From Catenuloplanes atrovinosus (GTDB lineage: Bacteria > Actinomycetota > Actinomycetes > Mycobacteriales > Micromonosporaceae): 64,000 bases of DNA. Below are positions 42,603-50,759 of this stretch, piece after piece. The DNA lies in the NCBI RefSeq assembly GCF_031458235.1, contig NZ_JAVDYB010000001.1:3803001-3867000 (forward strand), written 5' to 3'. A program made the translations under genes and the position numbers. How positions within the stretch are numbered: position 1 is the stretch's first letter; each line of letters opens with the position of its first letter. The notes under the pieces were generated by a model. The model searched no databases. It was not told where the DNA came from and was given only the letters and a program-made list of their open reading frames with translations.

Positions 42603-43177
42603 CCCCGCCAGGCGGTGAGGATCGCGCGCACGGCCCGGTCGCCGAGGTGCCGCGCGCGGTCCGGCCCGATGGTGCCGAGGTGGCCGAGGGACGCCATGCC
42701 GTGCAGCGTGCCCCAGAGCATCTCGCACCCCTCCCCCAGGTCCAGCGGCGTCTCGTTCTCCGCGGCCCACCCGGCGAGCAGGCCGTAGACGAGCTCGGTG
42801 ACCGGCGTGGCGGACCGCTGCCGCGCGGCCGGGTCGAGCAGCGTGTTGTTCATCGCCTGGTACAGGTGCGGGTGCTCGCCGGCGAACCGCAGGTAGGCGT
42901 CGGCGCCGCGCAGAATCCGCTCCCCGGCCGGGCCGGGCGCGTCGATCGCGGCCGCCATCTCCCCGCGCAACCGCCGGTACCCCTGCTCGACCAGGACCAG
43001 GATCAGGCCGTCCTTGCCGTCGAAGTGCTGGTAGACGACCGGCGCGGTGTACTCGACCTCGGCGGCCACCCGGCGGACCGTCAGCGCGGCGGAGCCCTCG
43101 GCCTCCAGCACGTTCAGCGCCGCCGCGACGATCCTGGCCCGAACGTCGGCTCGCTCACGTTCCCGCCGCGTTGACAT
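42599..43177 (-). CDS. TetR-family regulator
   Basis: 192 residues from ATG at 43177 (GTG at 43189 possible; neither has a good ribosome site). HTH: ARIVAAALNVLEAEGSAALTVRRVA with recognition helix APVVYQHFDGKDGL. C-terminal TetR_C_33/WHG-type ligand domain (MLWGTLHGMASLGHLG). Divergent from the GMC oxidoreductase with repeated AACAGTGTT sites between. Its 3' end overlaps the permease gene by 4 bp. Confidence 0.92.
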   Translation of the reverse strand: MSTRRERERADVRARIVAAALNVLEAEGSAALTVRRVAAEVEYTAPVVYQHFDGKDGLILVLVEQGYRRLRGEMAAAIDAPGPAGERILRGADAYLRFAGEHPHLYQAMNNTLLDPAARQRSATPVTELVYGLLAGWAAENETPLDLGEGCEMLWGTLHGMASLGHLGTIGPDRARHLGDRAVRAILTAWRG

Positions 43178-43200
43178 GTTCTGTGGCACCGCCCTAACTT

Positions 43201-43227
43201 AACAGTGTTCGGAAATCTAACAGTGTT
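43201..43227. promoter_or_regulatory. repeated TetR operator AACAGTGTT
   Basis: AACAGTGTT (a 9-bp palindrome AACA-n-TGTT) at 43201-43209 and again at 43219-43227, each preceded by T and centres 18 bp apart, between the divergent TetR and GMC oxidoreductase starts. A larger outer match CTAAC/GTTAG encloses both. Confidence 0.7.
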
Positions 43228-43239
43228 AGGCAGGGGCGC

Positions 43240-45441
43240 ATGTATGAGGTGCCGGAGTACCTGAGCCGCGATCACTACGAGGCACTGGTCATCGGCAGCG
43301 GCTTCGGCGGCGCCGTGGCCGTCTGCCGGCTCGCCCAGGCGGGCATCGACGTCGCCGTGGTCGAGCGCGGGCGCCGCTGGCCGGCCGGCAGCTTCCCGCG
43401 CGACCTGACCCGGCTCGACGACGGCTGGCTGTGGCTGTGCAACCACGGCCTCTACGACGCGCTGCCGCTCAACGACATCCTCGCCGTCCGCGCCGCCGGC
43501 TACGGCGGCGGCTCGCTGGTCTACGCGAACGTGGCCGCCCGGTCGCCGCAGCCGGTGTTCCGGGACTGGCCCGCGCCGTACAGCCGCGCACACCTGGAGG
43601 AGTACTACGACCTCGCCGCGCACATGCTCGACGTATCCCCGGTCCCGGACGACCGCGAGCTGCCACCGAAGACGCGCCTGATGGCCGAGGCCGCGTCCCG
43701 GCTCGGCCACCGCGAGGGCTTCTTCCACCCGAACCTGGCCGTGACGTTCGAGGACCGCGGCGAGGGGCAGACCAACCGGTTCGGCGTGCCGCAGCGCGGC
43801 TGCACCTACTGTGGACAGTGCGACATCGGCTGCAACGTCGGCGCCAAGAACACGCTGGACCACAACTACCTGGCGCTGGCCGAGCGGGCCGGCGCCGAGG
43901 TCGGCCTGCGCACCGAGGCGCTCTGGATCGGCACCACCGGCGACGGCCGCTACCGGGTCAAGCTGCGCGAGCACGGACACGCCGAGCCGGTCGAGCGCGA
44001 GGTCACCGCGCGGTACGTGTTCCTGTGCGCCGGCGCGCTCGGCAGCACCGAGATCCTGCTGCGCAGCCGCGACCAGTACGGCACGCTGCCCGGCCTGCCC
44101 GCCACGATCGGCAACGGCTTCTCCGGCAACGGCGACTTCCTCAGCTTCGGCCGCAACCTCGGCGCCGAGTTCGCGCCCTCGGTCGGCCCGACCATCACCA
44201 CCGCCTCCGTGATCCGCGGCGGCGATCCCGACGACGAGCGCTGGTTCGTGCTGGAGGACGGCGGCTTCTCCGAGCACATCGCGGAGCTGGTCCGCACCAT
44301 GCACCTGCCGTCCTATCTGGCCGGGCGGATGAGCCGGAGCATGACGTTCATGCTGGACCAGGCCAAGTCCTTCGCCCGCCAGTTGGAGACCGGCCGCACC
44401 GCCGTGCTGCTCGCCATGGGCCGCGACCACGCCGACGGCCGGATCGAGCTGCGCGGGGCCAAGCACCGGCTGCGCGTCGTGTGGAACACCACCCGCAACG
44501 ATCCGCTCTACACCGACGAGCAGACCGCGTCCGGCGCCGTGGTCCGCGCGCTCGGCGGCACGCCGTTCACCACCCCGACGTGGCGCATGTTCCGGCAGCC
44601 GGTGACCGTGCACAACCTCGGCGGCGTACCCATGGGCAGCGCCGCCACGCCCGACGGCGAGGTGCTCGGCCATCCCGGGCTGTACGTGCTGGACGGCGCG
44701 CTGCTGCCCGGCTCCACCGGCGGTAACCCGTCCCTGACCATCACCGCCGTCGCCGAGCGCTGCATCGAGCGCGCGGTCCGCGCCATCACCGGCGATCCGG
44801 CCTGGCGGGCCCCCGAGCGCGCCGACGTCACCCCGCGCCCCGCACCCGAGGACGCCGCCGTCGAGGCCCTCTCCCGGCGCGGCCCGATCCGCCGCGACCC
44901 GGCCGGCCTGCGCTTCGCCGAGGTGATGACCGGCTCCGTGAACGGCGCCGCCGCCCAACTGCGCCTCACCGTGGAGATCCCGGACCTGCAAGCCATGATC
45001 GACGACCCGGCGCACGCCGCCACGCTCTACGGGACCGTCCGCGTCGCCGGCCTGACCGCCCGCCCCGCCATGGTCACCGACGGCACCCTGCACCTGCTCG
45101 CCACCGTGGACGGCGGCCCCGCGCGGACCATGACCTACCAGGTCCCGTTCACCGACGACACCGGCCGCGCCTGGCTGCTGCACGGCACCAAGCACGTGCG
45201 CCGCGGCTGGCGTACCAACCCGTGGATCGCCACCACCCGCCTCGCCGTCGCCGTCGTCGACCCCGACGACCGCTACGACGCGGTCACCCCCACCGGCCGG
45301 ATGACCATCTCCGTCCCCGAGGTCGCCCGCCTGCTGACCTCGCTGCGGCCCACCGGCTCCGGCGGCGCCGGGACGATCGCGCGTTTCGGCGCCTTCTTCA
45401 CCGGCCAGGTGGCGCGGGCCTTCCTGCAGCCCTCGCGATGA
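43240..45441 (+). CDS. GMC oxidoreductase (cholesterol-oxidase-like) with Cys cluster
   Basis: 733 residues. N-terminal FAD site VIGSGFGGAVAV (18-29) and VVERG; RAAGYGGGSLVYANV; a cysteine cluster C188-C191-C194-C198 (CTYCGQCDIGC); catalytic His in VHNLGGVPMGS and Asn in GNPSLTITA near residue 500. The first 530 residues are a flavin-dependent alcohol/sterol oxidase; the last 200 are an extra domain (GLRFAEVMTGSVNG...) seen in long cholesterol-oxidase-like proteins. No Tat or Sec signal, so probably cytoplasmic. Regulated by the divergent TetR through the AACAGTGTT sites. Confidence 0.9.
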   Translation: MYEVPEYLSRDHYEALVIGSGFGGAVAVCRLAQAGIDVAVVERGRRWPAGSFPRDLTRLDDGWLWLCNHGLYDALPLNDILAVRAAGYGGGSLVYANVAARSPQPVFRDWPAPYSRAHLEEYYDLAAHMLDVSPVPDDRELPPKTRLMAEAASRLGHREGFFHPNLAVTFEDRGEGQTNRFGVPQRGCTYCGQCDIGCNVGAKNTLDHNYLALAERAGAEVGLRTEALWIGTTGDGRYRVKLREHGHAEPVEREVTARYVFLCAGALGSTEILLRSRDQYGTLPGLPATIGNGFSGNGDFLSFGRNLGAEFAPSVGPTITTASVIRGGDPDDERWFVLEDGGFSEHIAELVRTMHLPSYLAGRMSRSMTFMLDQAKSFARQLETGRTAVLLAMGRDHADGRIELRGAKHRLRVVWNTTRNDPLYTDEQTASGAVVRALGGTPFTTPTWRMFRQPVTVHNLGGVPMGSAATPDGEVLGHPGLYVLDGALLPGSTGGNPSLTITAVAERCIERAVRAITGDPAWRAPERADVTPRPAPEDAAVEALSRRGPIRRDPAGLRFAEVMTGSVNGAAAQLRLTVEIPDLQAMIDDPAHAATLYGTVRVAGLTARPAMVTDGTLHLLATVDGGPARTMTYQVPFTDDTGRAWLLHGTKHVRRGWRTNPWIATTRLAVAVVDPDDRYDAVTPTGRMTISVPEVARLLTSLRPTGSGGAGTIARFGAFFTGQVARAFLQPSR

Positions 45442-45543
45442 CCCCCGGCCGCCGATGCCCTACGGTCGTGCGCCGCGCGAACCGCCGGCGCACGACACGC
45501 GACGCGCAGGATCGCGCGGCCGGGCCGGCCGGATGATCCGGGA

Positions 45544-46806
45544 TCACACCCCCGGCGGAGGCGTCGGCAGCACGTACGGGCTGTGCAGGTGCTGGCGCAG
45601 CGCGCGCACGTCGAAGGCGACCCGGTCGCGGGCCTCCGGGTCGCGGATCGCCAGGGCGATCAGGCCGGCCAGCCGGCCCGCCTGCTGCTCCCCCAGGCCG
45701 GCGTGCACCGCCTCCGCCACGCCGAGGCTCAGCGCCGGCACCCCGCCGAAGCCCGGCAGGTCGTGGCGGATCTCCGCATCGATGCCGCCGGCCGCCAGGC
45801 GCTCCCCCGCCACGGCGGCGTCGACGCCGGCCGGGCGCGTGTCCACCCACAACTGGTGCCCGCCGGTGAAACCGCGCTCCGCCGCCTGCGGCACCAGCCC
45901 TTCGGCCGCCAGCGCGCCTCCCAGTGCCCGCGCGGTCCGCACCACCGCGCGCGCGTACGCGAGGCCGGCCCGCGACTGGAACTCGGCCAGCGCCAGCCCG
46001 AGCGCGCAGACCGCCGCCAGGTGATGCGAGGCGATCAGGTCCCGTTCCGCGGCGAACACGGCCTCGGCGACCCCGGCGGTACGCATGGCGAGCACGCCGT
46101 GCTGCGGACCCGGGAACGCGGTGTGCGTCGATCCGCCGATGCTGTCCGCGCCGAGGTGCAGCGGGTTCGGCAGCAGGCCGCCGAAGATCAGTGGCATGGT
46201 GGCGGAGATGTCCACGTGGGTGCGGACGCCGCCGGTCACGGCCAGCAGGTCGGGCAGCGGCAGCGGGAACAGCCCGCCGTCCTCGAAGAGGACCAGCGCG
46301 GGCCGGTGCGCGGCTATCGCCGCCTCCAGGGCGGACGGGTCGGGCCGGTACGGGTCCGCGTGCGCGAGGTGCACCGCCGCGTACCGCATGCGTGCGACCA
46401 GCCGGGACGTGCGGCACGGGCCGTCGTGGGCGGCGTGGACGACCAGGACCGTACCGCCGGGCGGTGCGTCCAGGGACGCGAGGACGAGCGTGGTCGACTG
46501 GGTGCCGGAGAGCGGCCGGGCGGAGACGTAGGAGGCGCCGGTCGCGACGTGCAGGAGCGGCAGCGTCAGGTCGGTCTCGATCCGGGCGGCGTGCCGGCGG
46601 GACGGCAGCGTCCAGTTGGCCGGGTCGCCGTCGATGTTGAAGAACGCGCGGGCCGCCGCGTCCGTGCCGAACACGGCCCTGGCCAGCCGCGATCCGGCGT
46701 TCTCGCTCGGGACCAGCGAGATGACCCGGGCCGCGCGGCGCTGGTGGCTGGAGAGAGCGTCGAGTCCGGCGGACAGCAGATCCTCAACGTCGACCACGGC
46801 GGGCAC
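45544..46806 (-). CDS. serine hydroxymethyltransferase-like protein lacking the PLP lysine
   Basis: 420 residues from GTG (GAGGAGG close upstream). The fold-type-I frame of SHMT/threonine transaldolase is clear: SLVPSEN (31-36), RPLSGTQST (97-105), VDIS (198-201) with the PLP aspartate, and GGSTHTAFPGPQHG (224-237). In SHMT this last stretch reads THK; here the Schiff-base lysine is T229. There is no lysine in the whole protein. It is therefore either non-catalytic, a lysine-free PLP-binding protein, or an enzyme with changed chemistry. Convergent with the GMC gene. Confidence 0.8.
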   Translation of the reverse strand: MPAVVDVEDLLSAGLDALSSHQRRAARVISLVPSENAGSRLARAVFGTDAAARAFFNIDGDPANWTLPSRRHAARIETDLTLPLLHVATGASYVSARPLSGTQSTTLVLASLDAPPGGTVLVVHAAHDGPCRTSRLVARMRYAAVHLAHADPYRPDPSALEAAIAAHRPALVLFEDGGLFPLPLPDLLAVTGGVRTHVDISATMPLIFGGLLPNPLHLGADSIGGSTHTAFPGPQHGVLAMRTAGVAEAVFAAERDLIASHHLAAVCALGLALAEFQSRAGLAYARAVVRTARALGGALAAEGLVPQAAERGFTGGHQLWVDTRPAGVDAAVAGERLAAGGIDAEIRHDLPGFGGVPALSLGVAEAVHAGLGEQQAGRLAGLIALAIRDPEARDRVAFDVRALRQHLHSPYVLPTPPPGV

Positions 46807-47009
46807 GGTCCTCCTCGGGGCACGGGTGCTGCGGGCCGCGGCAGCGTGCAGAGGGACTCTACGTGAGTAATCGGATCGCCGCAGTCCGTACAGTCATCGT
46901 GCCGTACCAATGGGTGATATTGAAGGTCTCCAGCAGCCTATTAGACGCCCTTCGATCCAGAATGGAGGGTCGTGGGCCGGACGATCCGGCCCATCCCCGC
47001 GTCCGTTGA

Positions 47010-47270
47010 TCAGTAGCTGGTGTACGTGACGGTCTCGGAGTAGGTCACGGTGACCTCCTCGGCCGCGAGCGAGGTGTAGCCGCCCGGGACCTCGTAGGTC
47101 TCCTCGGCCACGCCGTCGCCGTCGTAGTCGACCGTGGCGACGTCCGCGAGCCCGTCCCCGTCCAGGTCGGCGACGGTGTAGATGCTGCCGTCCTCGAACT
47201 GCTCCGCGACCACGTAGTCGTCGGTGCCGTTGCCGTCCGCGTCCATCTGGAACTCGTAGATCTCGCTCAT
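47010..47270 (-). CDS. small acidic protein with Asp-rich calcium-type repeats
   Basis: 86 residues, ATG with GGGAG upstream. Three repeats DADGNGTDD, DLDGDGLAD and DYDGDGVAE resemble thrombospondin-3/FG-GAP/EF-hand calcium loops; the C-terminus is Thr/Tyr-rich (VTVTYSETVTYTSY). No signal peptide. Ca2+ binding is likely from the loops; role unknown. The 203-base gap on its 3' side (46807-47009) holds no gene; A+T-rich stretches there are the probable promoter of the SHMT-like gene. Confidence 0.7.
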   Translation of the reverse strand: MSEIYEFQMDADGNGTDDYVVAEQFEDGSIYTVADLDGDGLADVATVDYDGDGVAEETYEVPGGYTSLAAEEVTVTYSETVTYTSY

Positions 47271-47319
47271 CCTTGTTCTATCTCCCTGTGCGTTGTGCGC
47301 CGTGCTTGTGACAGGAACA

Positions 47320-48798
47320 TTAGGCGGCGGGCGGCCGCGATGTATCCCGGGAAAATGCCACCCCGTCGACCGTGCCGCGCGCGCCGAGCAGGTCGCCGCC
47401 GGCCGCGCAGGAGGCCACGAACCGCCGGCCGTCGGCCGTCCGGCCCACCACGACGGCGTCCTGCCCCGGTTTGCGGGTGTACGTCTCCACGACCGCGGGC
47501 CCGGCCGGGTCGTCGCACACCTCCACCGGGGGCACGCGGTCGAGCGCGGCCTGGATAGCGGCGCCGTCGCCCGGGCGCCACGGCGCGGGCACGGCCGAGT
47601 AGACGCCCACCGAGTACTTGCTGAGGAACCCGCCGTTCGCGCCGACCAGCCCGTACGTGCCCGGTGCCCGCCGCACCCGGCGGACCGTCTCCGCGATCGC
47701 GTGCAGCGCGTAGTCGTTGCCGGGACCGCCGAAGAACGGCAGCCCGCCGGTGACGGTCAGCCCGCGCGGGTCGTCGGCCGCCAGCCCGAGCCCGTCGCAG
47801 ACCGCGAACACCGCGATCGGGAAGCAGCTGTACAGGTCGAGCACGTCCACGTCGCCGAGCGCGAGGCCGGCGACGTCCAGCGCGTGCCGGACAGCGGCGA
47901 CCGCGGCCGGGTACGCGGACAGGTCGGGCCGCTCCAGCACCGGCTTCTCCCGCAGGTCGGCGTGGCCGTGCAGGAACACCCAGCGGTCCGGCGGGACGCC
48001 GAGCCGCCGCGCGGCCGCCACCGAGGCCAGCAGCACGGCCGCGCCCTGGTTGACCTTGTCCCGGGAGACCAGATACCGCGGGTACGGGTCGGCGACCAGC
48101 CGGTTCGCCGGCGTCGGCGTGACCAGCTCCGCCGCGGTGCGCACGGTCGGCGCGGCGGCGTGCGGATGCCCGGCGGCGACGCGCGTGAACGGCGCGAACA
48201 GCGCGCCCATCGCGGCCGCGTACGCCGCCTCGGACAGGCCGAGCCGGGCCCGGCGCGCGTGCTCGAACAGCGCGTACTGCCCGGGCGGGTCGAGCAGGCC
48301 GTGCGCGGCGAGCCGCGGCGGCATCAGCCCGTCCAGCCCGTACCCCCGGTCCTCGAGCTGCCCGCCGACGTGCTCGGTGAAGTCCGGCCGGTCGTCCGCG
48401 CCGGCGAACCGGGCGACCGTGGAGATCGCCTCGGCGCCGCAGACCAGTGCGGTGTCCGCGCGCCCGGCCGCGATCTCGCCGGCCAGCTCGGTGACCAGTC
48501 GTTGCGGCGCCTGCCCGCCGGTGACGTCCAGGATCGCCCGCGCGGGTGACTGCCCGAGCCGGGCCGCGACCGCGCGCGGCGGGTTGTCCGCCCGGCCGAG
48601 CGGCGCGTGCGACCAGGGCGTGGAGATCTCGAACTGCCGGACCGCCGCGACCACGTCGACGTGCACGCCGCCGGCCAGCGCCTCCGCGGCCGCGGCCGCC
48701 GCCAGGTCCACCGGGGACATCCGCCGGTAGCCGGGGTCGTCCAGGCGCTCGGAGGCCTCCCCCACGCCGATGATCACGGGCGTGCGGTCGTCGATCAC
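47320..48798 (-). CDS. thiolase-like protein (acetyl-CoA acetyltransferase family, atypical)
   Basis: 492 residues from GTG. Starts VIIGVGEASER, has VCGAEAISTVARF and C-terminal LDLYSCFPIAVF, PFFGGPGNDYALHAIAE and GLVGANGGFLSKYSVG, typical of the long actinobacterial acetyl-CoA acetyltransferase-like family. At the normal nucleophile-cysteine place it reads VTGGQAPQRL, so the classical thiolase cysteine is not there. Coupled by GTGA overlap to the nitronate monooxygenase-like gene. Acyl-CoA binding is likely, thiolysis uncertain. Confidence 0.82.
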   Translation of the reverse strand: MIDDRTPVIIGVGEASERLDDPGYRRMSPVDLAAAAAAEALAGGVHVDVVAAVRQFEISTPWSHAPLGRADNPPRAVAARLGQSPARAILDVTGGQAPQRLVTELAGEIAAGRADTALVCGAEAISTVARFAGADDRPDFTEHVGGQLEDRGYGLDGLMPPRLAAHGLLDPPGQYALFEHARRARLGLSEAAYAAAMGALFAPFTRVAAGHPHAAAPTVRTAAELVTPTPANRLVADPYPRYLVSRDKVNQGAAVLLASVAAARRLGVPPDRWVFLHGHADLREKPVLERPDLSAYPAAVAAVRHALDVAGLALGDVDVLDLYSCFPIAVFAVCDGLGLAADDPRGLTVTGGLPFFGGPGNDYALHAIAETVRRVRRAPGTYGLVGANGGFLSKYSVGVYSAVPAPWRPGDGAAIQAALDRVPPVEVCDDPAGPAVVETYTRKPGQDAVVVGRTADGRRFVASCAAGGDLLGARGTVDGVAFSRDTSRPPAA

Positions 48799-49916
48799 AG
48801 GGCGCGCCCCAGCCGCGCGATTTGGGCCGCGCACTCCTCCGCCATGCTGCGAGTGATCTCCGCGGCCGGGCGCAGTCCACGGAACGAGCCGACCACCTGC
48901 CCGATGAAGAACGACTCCAGCTTCAGCGCGCCCTCGTGCCCGGCCGCGGCGGCGTCGTCGATGCGCTGCCACGCCTCGCCGGTCAGCAGCGGCTGCAGCG
49001 GCAACGGCAGCGGCGCCGGGCTGCCCGGCCGCTCCCACTCGTCGTGCCAGGCGCTGCGCAGCTGCCGGGCCGGCTTGCCGGTGCGGGTCGGCGAGCGCAG
49101 CGTGTCCGCGCTGGTCGCGGCCAGGAACTTCGACTTGATCGCCGCGTTCGCCACGTCCTCGTGGCTGGACAGCCACACCGAACCGCACCACACGCCGGCC
49201 GCGCCGAGCGCGAGCGCGGCCGCCATCTGCCGCCCGTCCGCGATCCCGCCCGCGGCCAGCACCGGGATGTCGCCGGCCAGGTCGGCGATCTCCGGGGTGA
49301 GGACCATGGTGGCGATCGTGCCGGTGTGCCCGCCGGCCTCGGTGCCCTGCGCGACCAGCAGGTCGACGCCGGCCTCCAGCTGCCGAACCGCGTGCTTGGG
49401 CGCGCCGACCAGCGCGGCGACGATCACCCCGGCCGCCTTGCCGCGCGCGACCAGCTCCGGCGGCGGCGTGCCGAGCGCGTTCGCGATCAGCGCGATCCGG
49501 TGCTGGAACGCCACGTCCAGCAGCGCGGCCACGCCGGTCGGGCTGACCCCGGCCGCGAACTCGTCCGCGATGTCCCGGGTGTCCGTCGGCGGGATGCCGT
49601 ACCGGTCGAGCAGGTCGTTGACGAACGCGAAGTGCTCGGCCGGGATCTGCGCGCGCAGGCTGGCGATCAGGTCGTCCGGGTCGCCGGCCGCGAACCTGGA
49701 GGGGACGAGCAGGTCGACGCCGTACGGCCGGCCACCGACCCGCTCCTCGATCCAGGTCAGCTGCGCGTCCAGTTCCTCCGGCGCGTACGCCGAGGCGGCC
49801 AGCACGCCGAACCCGCCCGCGTTGGTCACCTCGGCCACCACCGCGGGCGAGCGGTTGAACCCCACGATCGGATGCCGCACGCCGGTCAGCTCAGTGAACG
49901 CGGTCCGCATCGGCAC
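48795..49916 (-). CDS. nitronate monooxygenase-like FMN enzyme
   Basis: 373 residues, GTG at 49916 or ATG at 49910. TIM-barrel of the 2-nitropropane dioxygenase family: HPIVGFNRSP, NAGGFGVLAAS, QGTEAGGHTGT with the active-site histidine, VLAAGGIADGRQMAAALALGA phosphate site. It oxidises alkyl nitronates or reduces enones/ACP-bound acyls in some relatives. Middle gene of the three-gene minus-strand operon; 33 bp downstream of the PEP mutase-like gene. Confidence 0.9.
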   Translation of the reverse strand: MPMRTAFTELTGVRHPIVGFNRSPAVVAEVTNAGGFGVLAASAYAPEELDAQLTWIEERVGGRPYGVDLLVPSRFAAGDPDDLIASLRAQIPAEHFAFVNDLLDRYGIPPTDTRDIADEFAAGVSPTGVAALLDVAFQHRIALIANALGTPPPELVARGKAAGVIVAALVGAPKHAVRQLEAGVDLLVAQGTEAGGHTGTIATMVLTPEIADLAGDIPVLAAGGIADGRQMAAALALGAAGVWCGSVWLSSHEDVANAAIKSKFLAATSADTLRSPTRTGKPARQLRSAWHDEWERPGSPAPLPLPLQPLLTGEAWQRIDDAAAAGHEGALKLESFFIGQVVGSFRGLRPAAEITRSMAEECAAQIARLGRAL

Positions 49917-49949
49917 ATCGTGCCCCGCGTCACCGCCGGCCGCCAGCCC

Positions 49950-50735
49950 CTACCCGCGGCCGAACGCGGCCTCGATCTCCGCGTCGGTCAGCGACCCGGC
50001 CCGGAACGTGGTGGTGCCCGGCCCGAGCAGTTCCCGCGCCGCGGTACGGGCGGCGCCGTAGGCGGCCCAGGCGAGCGCGCCGCCGGTGGAGACGCGGCGG
50101 ACGCCGAGCGCGGCCAGCTCGGGCACGCTCGGCGCGCCGGAGGTGGCCAGCACGTTCACCGGCCCGCCCGCCGCCGCGACCACGCGGGCGATGTCCTCGG
50201 GCGCGCGGAGTCCGGGCGCGTAGAGCACGTCCGCGCCGGCCTCGCGGTACGCGCGCAGCCGCGCGACCGTGTCGTCCAGGTCGTCGTGGCCGTACAGGTG
50301 GTTCTCCGCGCGGGCGGTGAGCACGATGCCGTGCCGCGCGCAGGCCGACGCGGCGGCGGCCACCCGCGCGACCGCGTCGTCGCGGGTCTCGACCCGGCCG
50401 GCGCCCGGGTCGTAGTCCTCGATGGAGATGCCGGCCGCGCCGGCCGCGGCCAGCGCGTCCACGGTGGCGGCGACGTCGTCGAAGCACCGCTCGGCGTCCA
50501 CGTTGAGCGGCACCCCGACCGCGGCGGTCACCGCGGCCACGTGCGCGACCAGCTCGTCCAGCGTGACCCGCTGGTCGAGTTTGCCGAGCGCGGCCGCGAG
50601 GCCGGAGGAGGTGGTGGCCAGCGCCGGGAAGCCCAGGCTCTCCAGCAGGCGGGCGGAGCCGGTGTCCCACGGGTTCGGCATCACGAACGTGCCGGACACG
50701 TGCAACGCGCGGAAGCGGTCGCGAAGATCGGTCAT
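49950..50735 (-). CDS. isocitrate lyase/PEP mutase-family protein
   Basis: 261 residues, ATG start. FVMPNPWDTGSARLLESLG and LATTSSGLAAALGK at the start, LNVDAERCFDD, GISIEDYDPGAG with the metal-binding acidic residues, and VLYAPGL. This is the actinobacterial isocitrate lyase/phosphonomutase-like group. The KKCGH loop of true isocitrate lyases is absent, so it is more likely a C-C lyase of another 2-hydroxy-dicarboxylate or a mutase. First gene of the operon. Confidence 0.88.
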   Translation of the reverse strand: MTDLRDRFRALHVSGTFVMPNPWDTGSARLLESLGFPALATTSSGLAAALGKLDQRVTLDELVAHVAAVTAAVGVPLNVDAERCFDDVAATVDALAAAGAAGISIEDYDPGAGRVETRDDAVARVAAAASACARHGIVLTARAENHLYGHDDLDDTVARLRAYREAGADVLYAPGLRAPEDIARVVAAAGGPVNVLATSGAPSVPELAALGVRRVSTGGALAWAAYGAARTAARELLGPGTTTFRAGSLTDAEIEAAFGRG

Positions 50736-50759
50736 GGGCCTCAGCGTACGATCTGCGCC

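Noticed and set aside
46566-46910. Short minus-strand frame beginning with a CxxC pair (CTDCGDP) upstream of the SHMT-like gene
   Set aside because: After about 20 residues it overlaps the real gene in another frame; too little to support.
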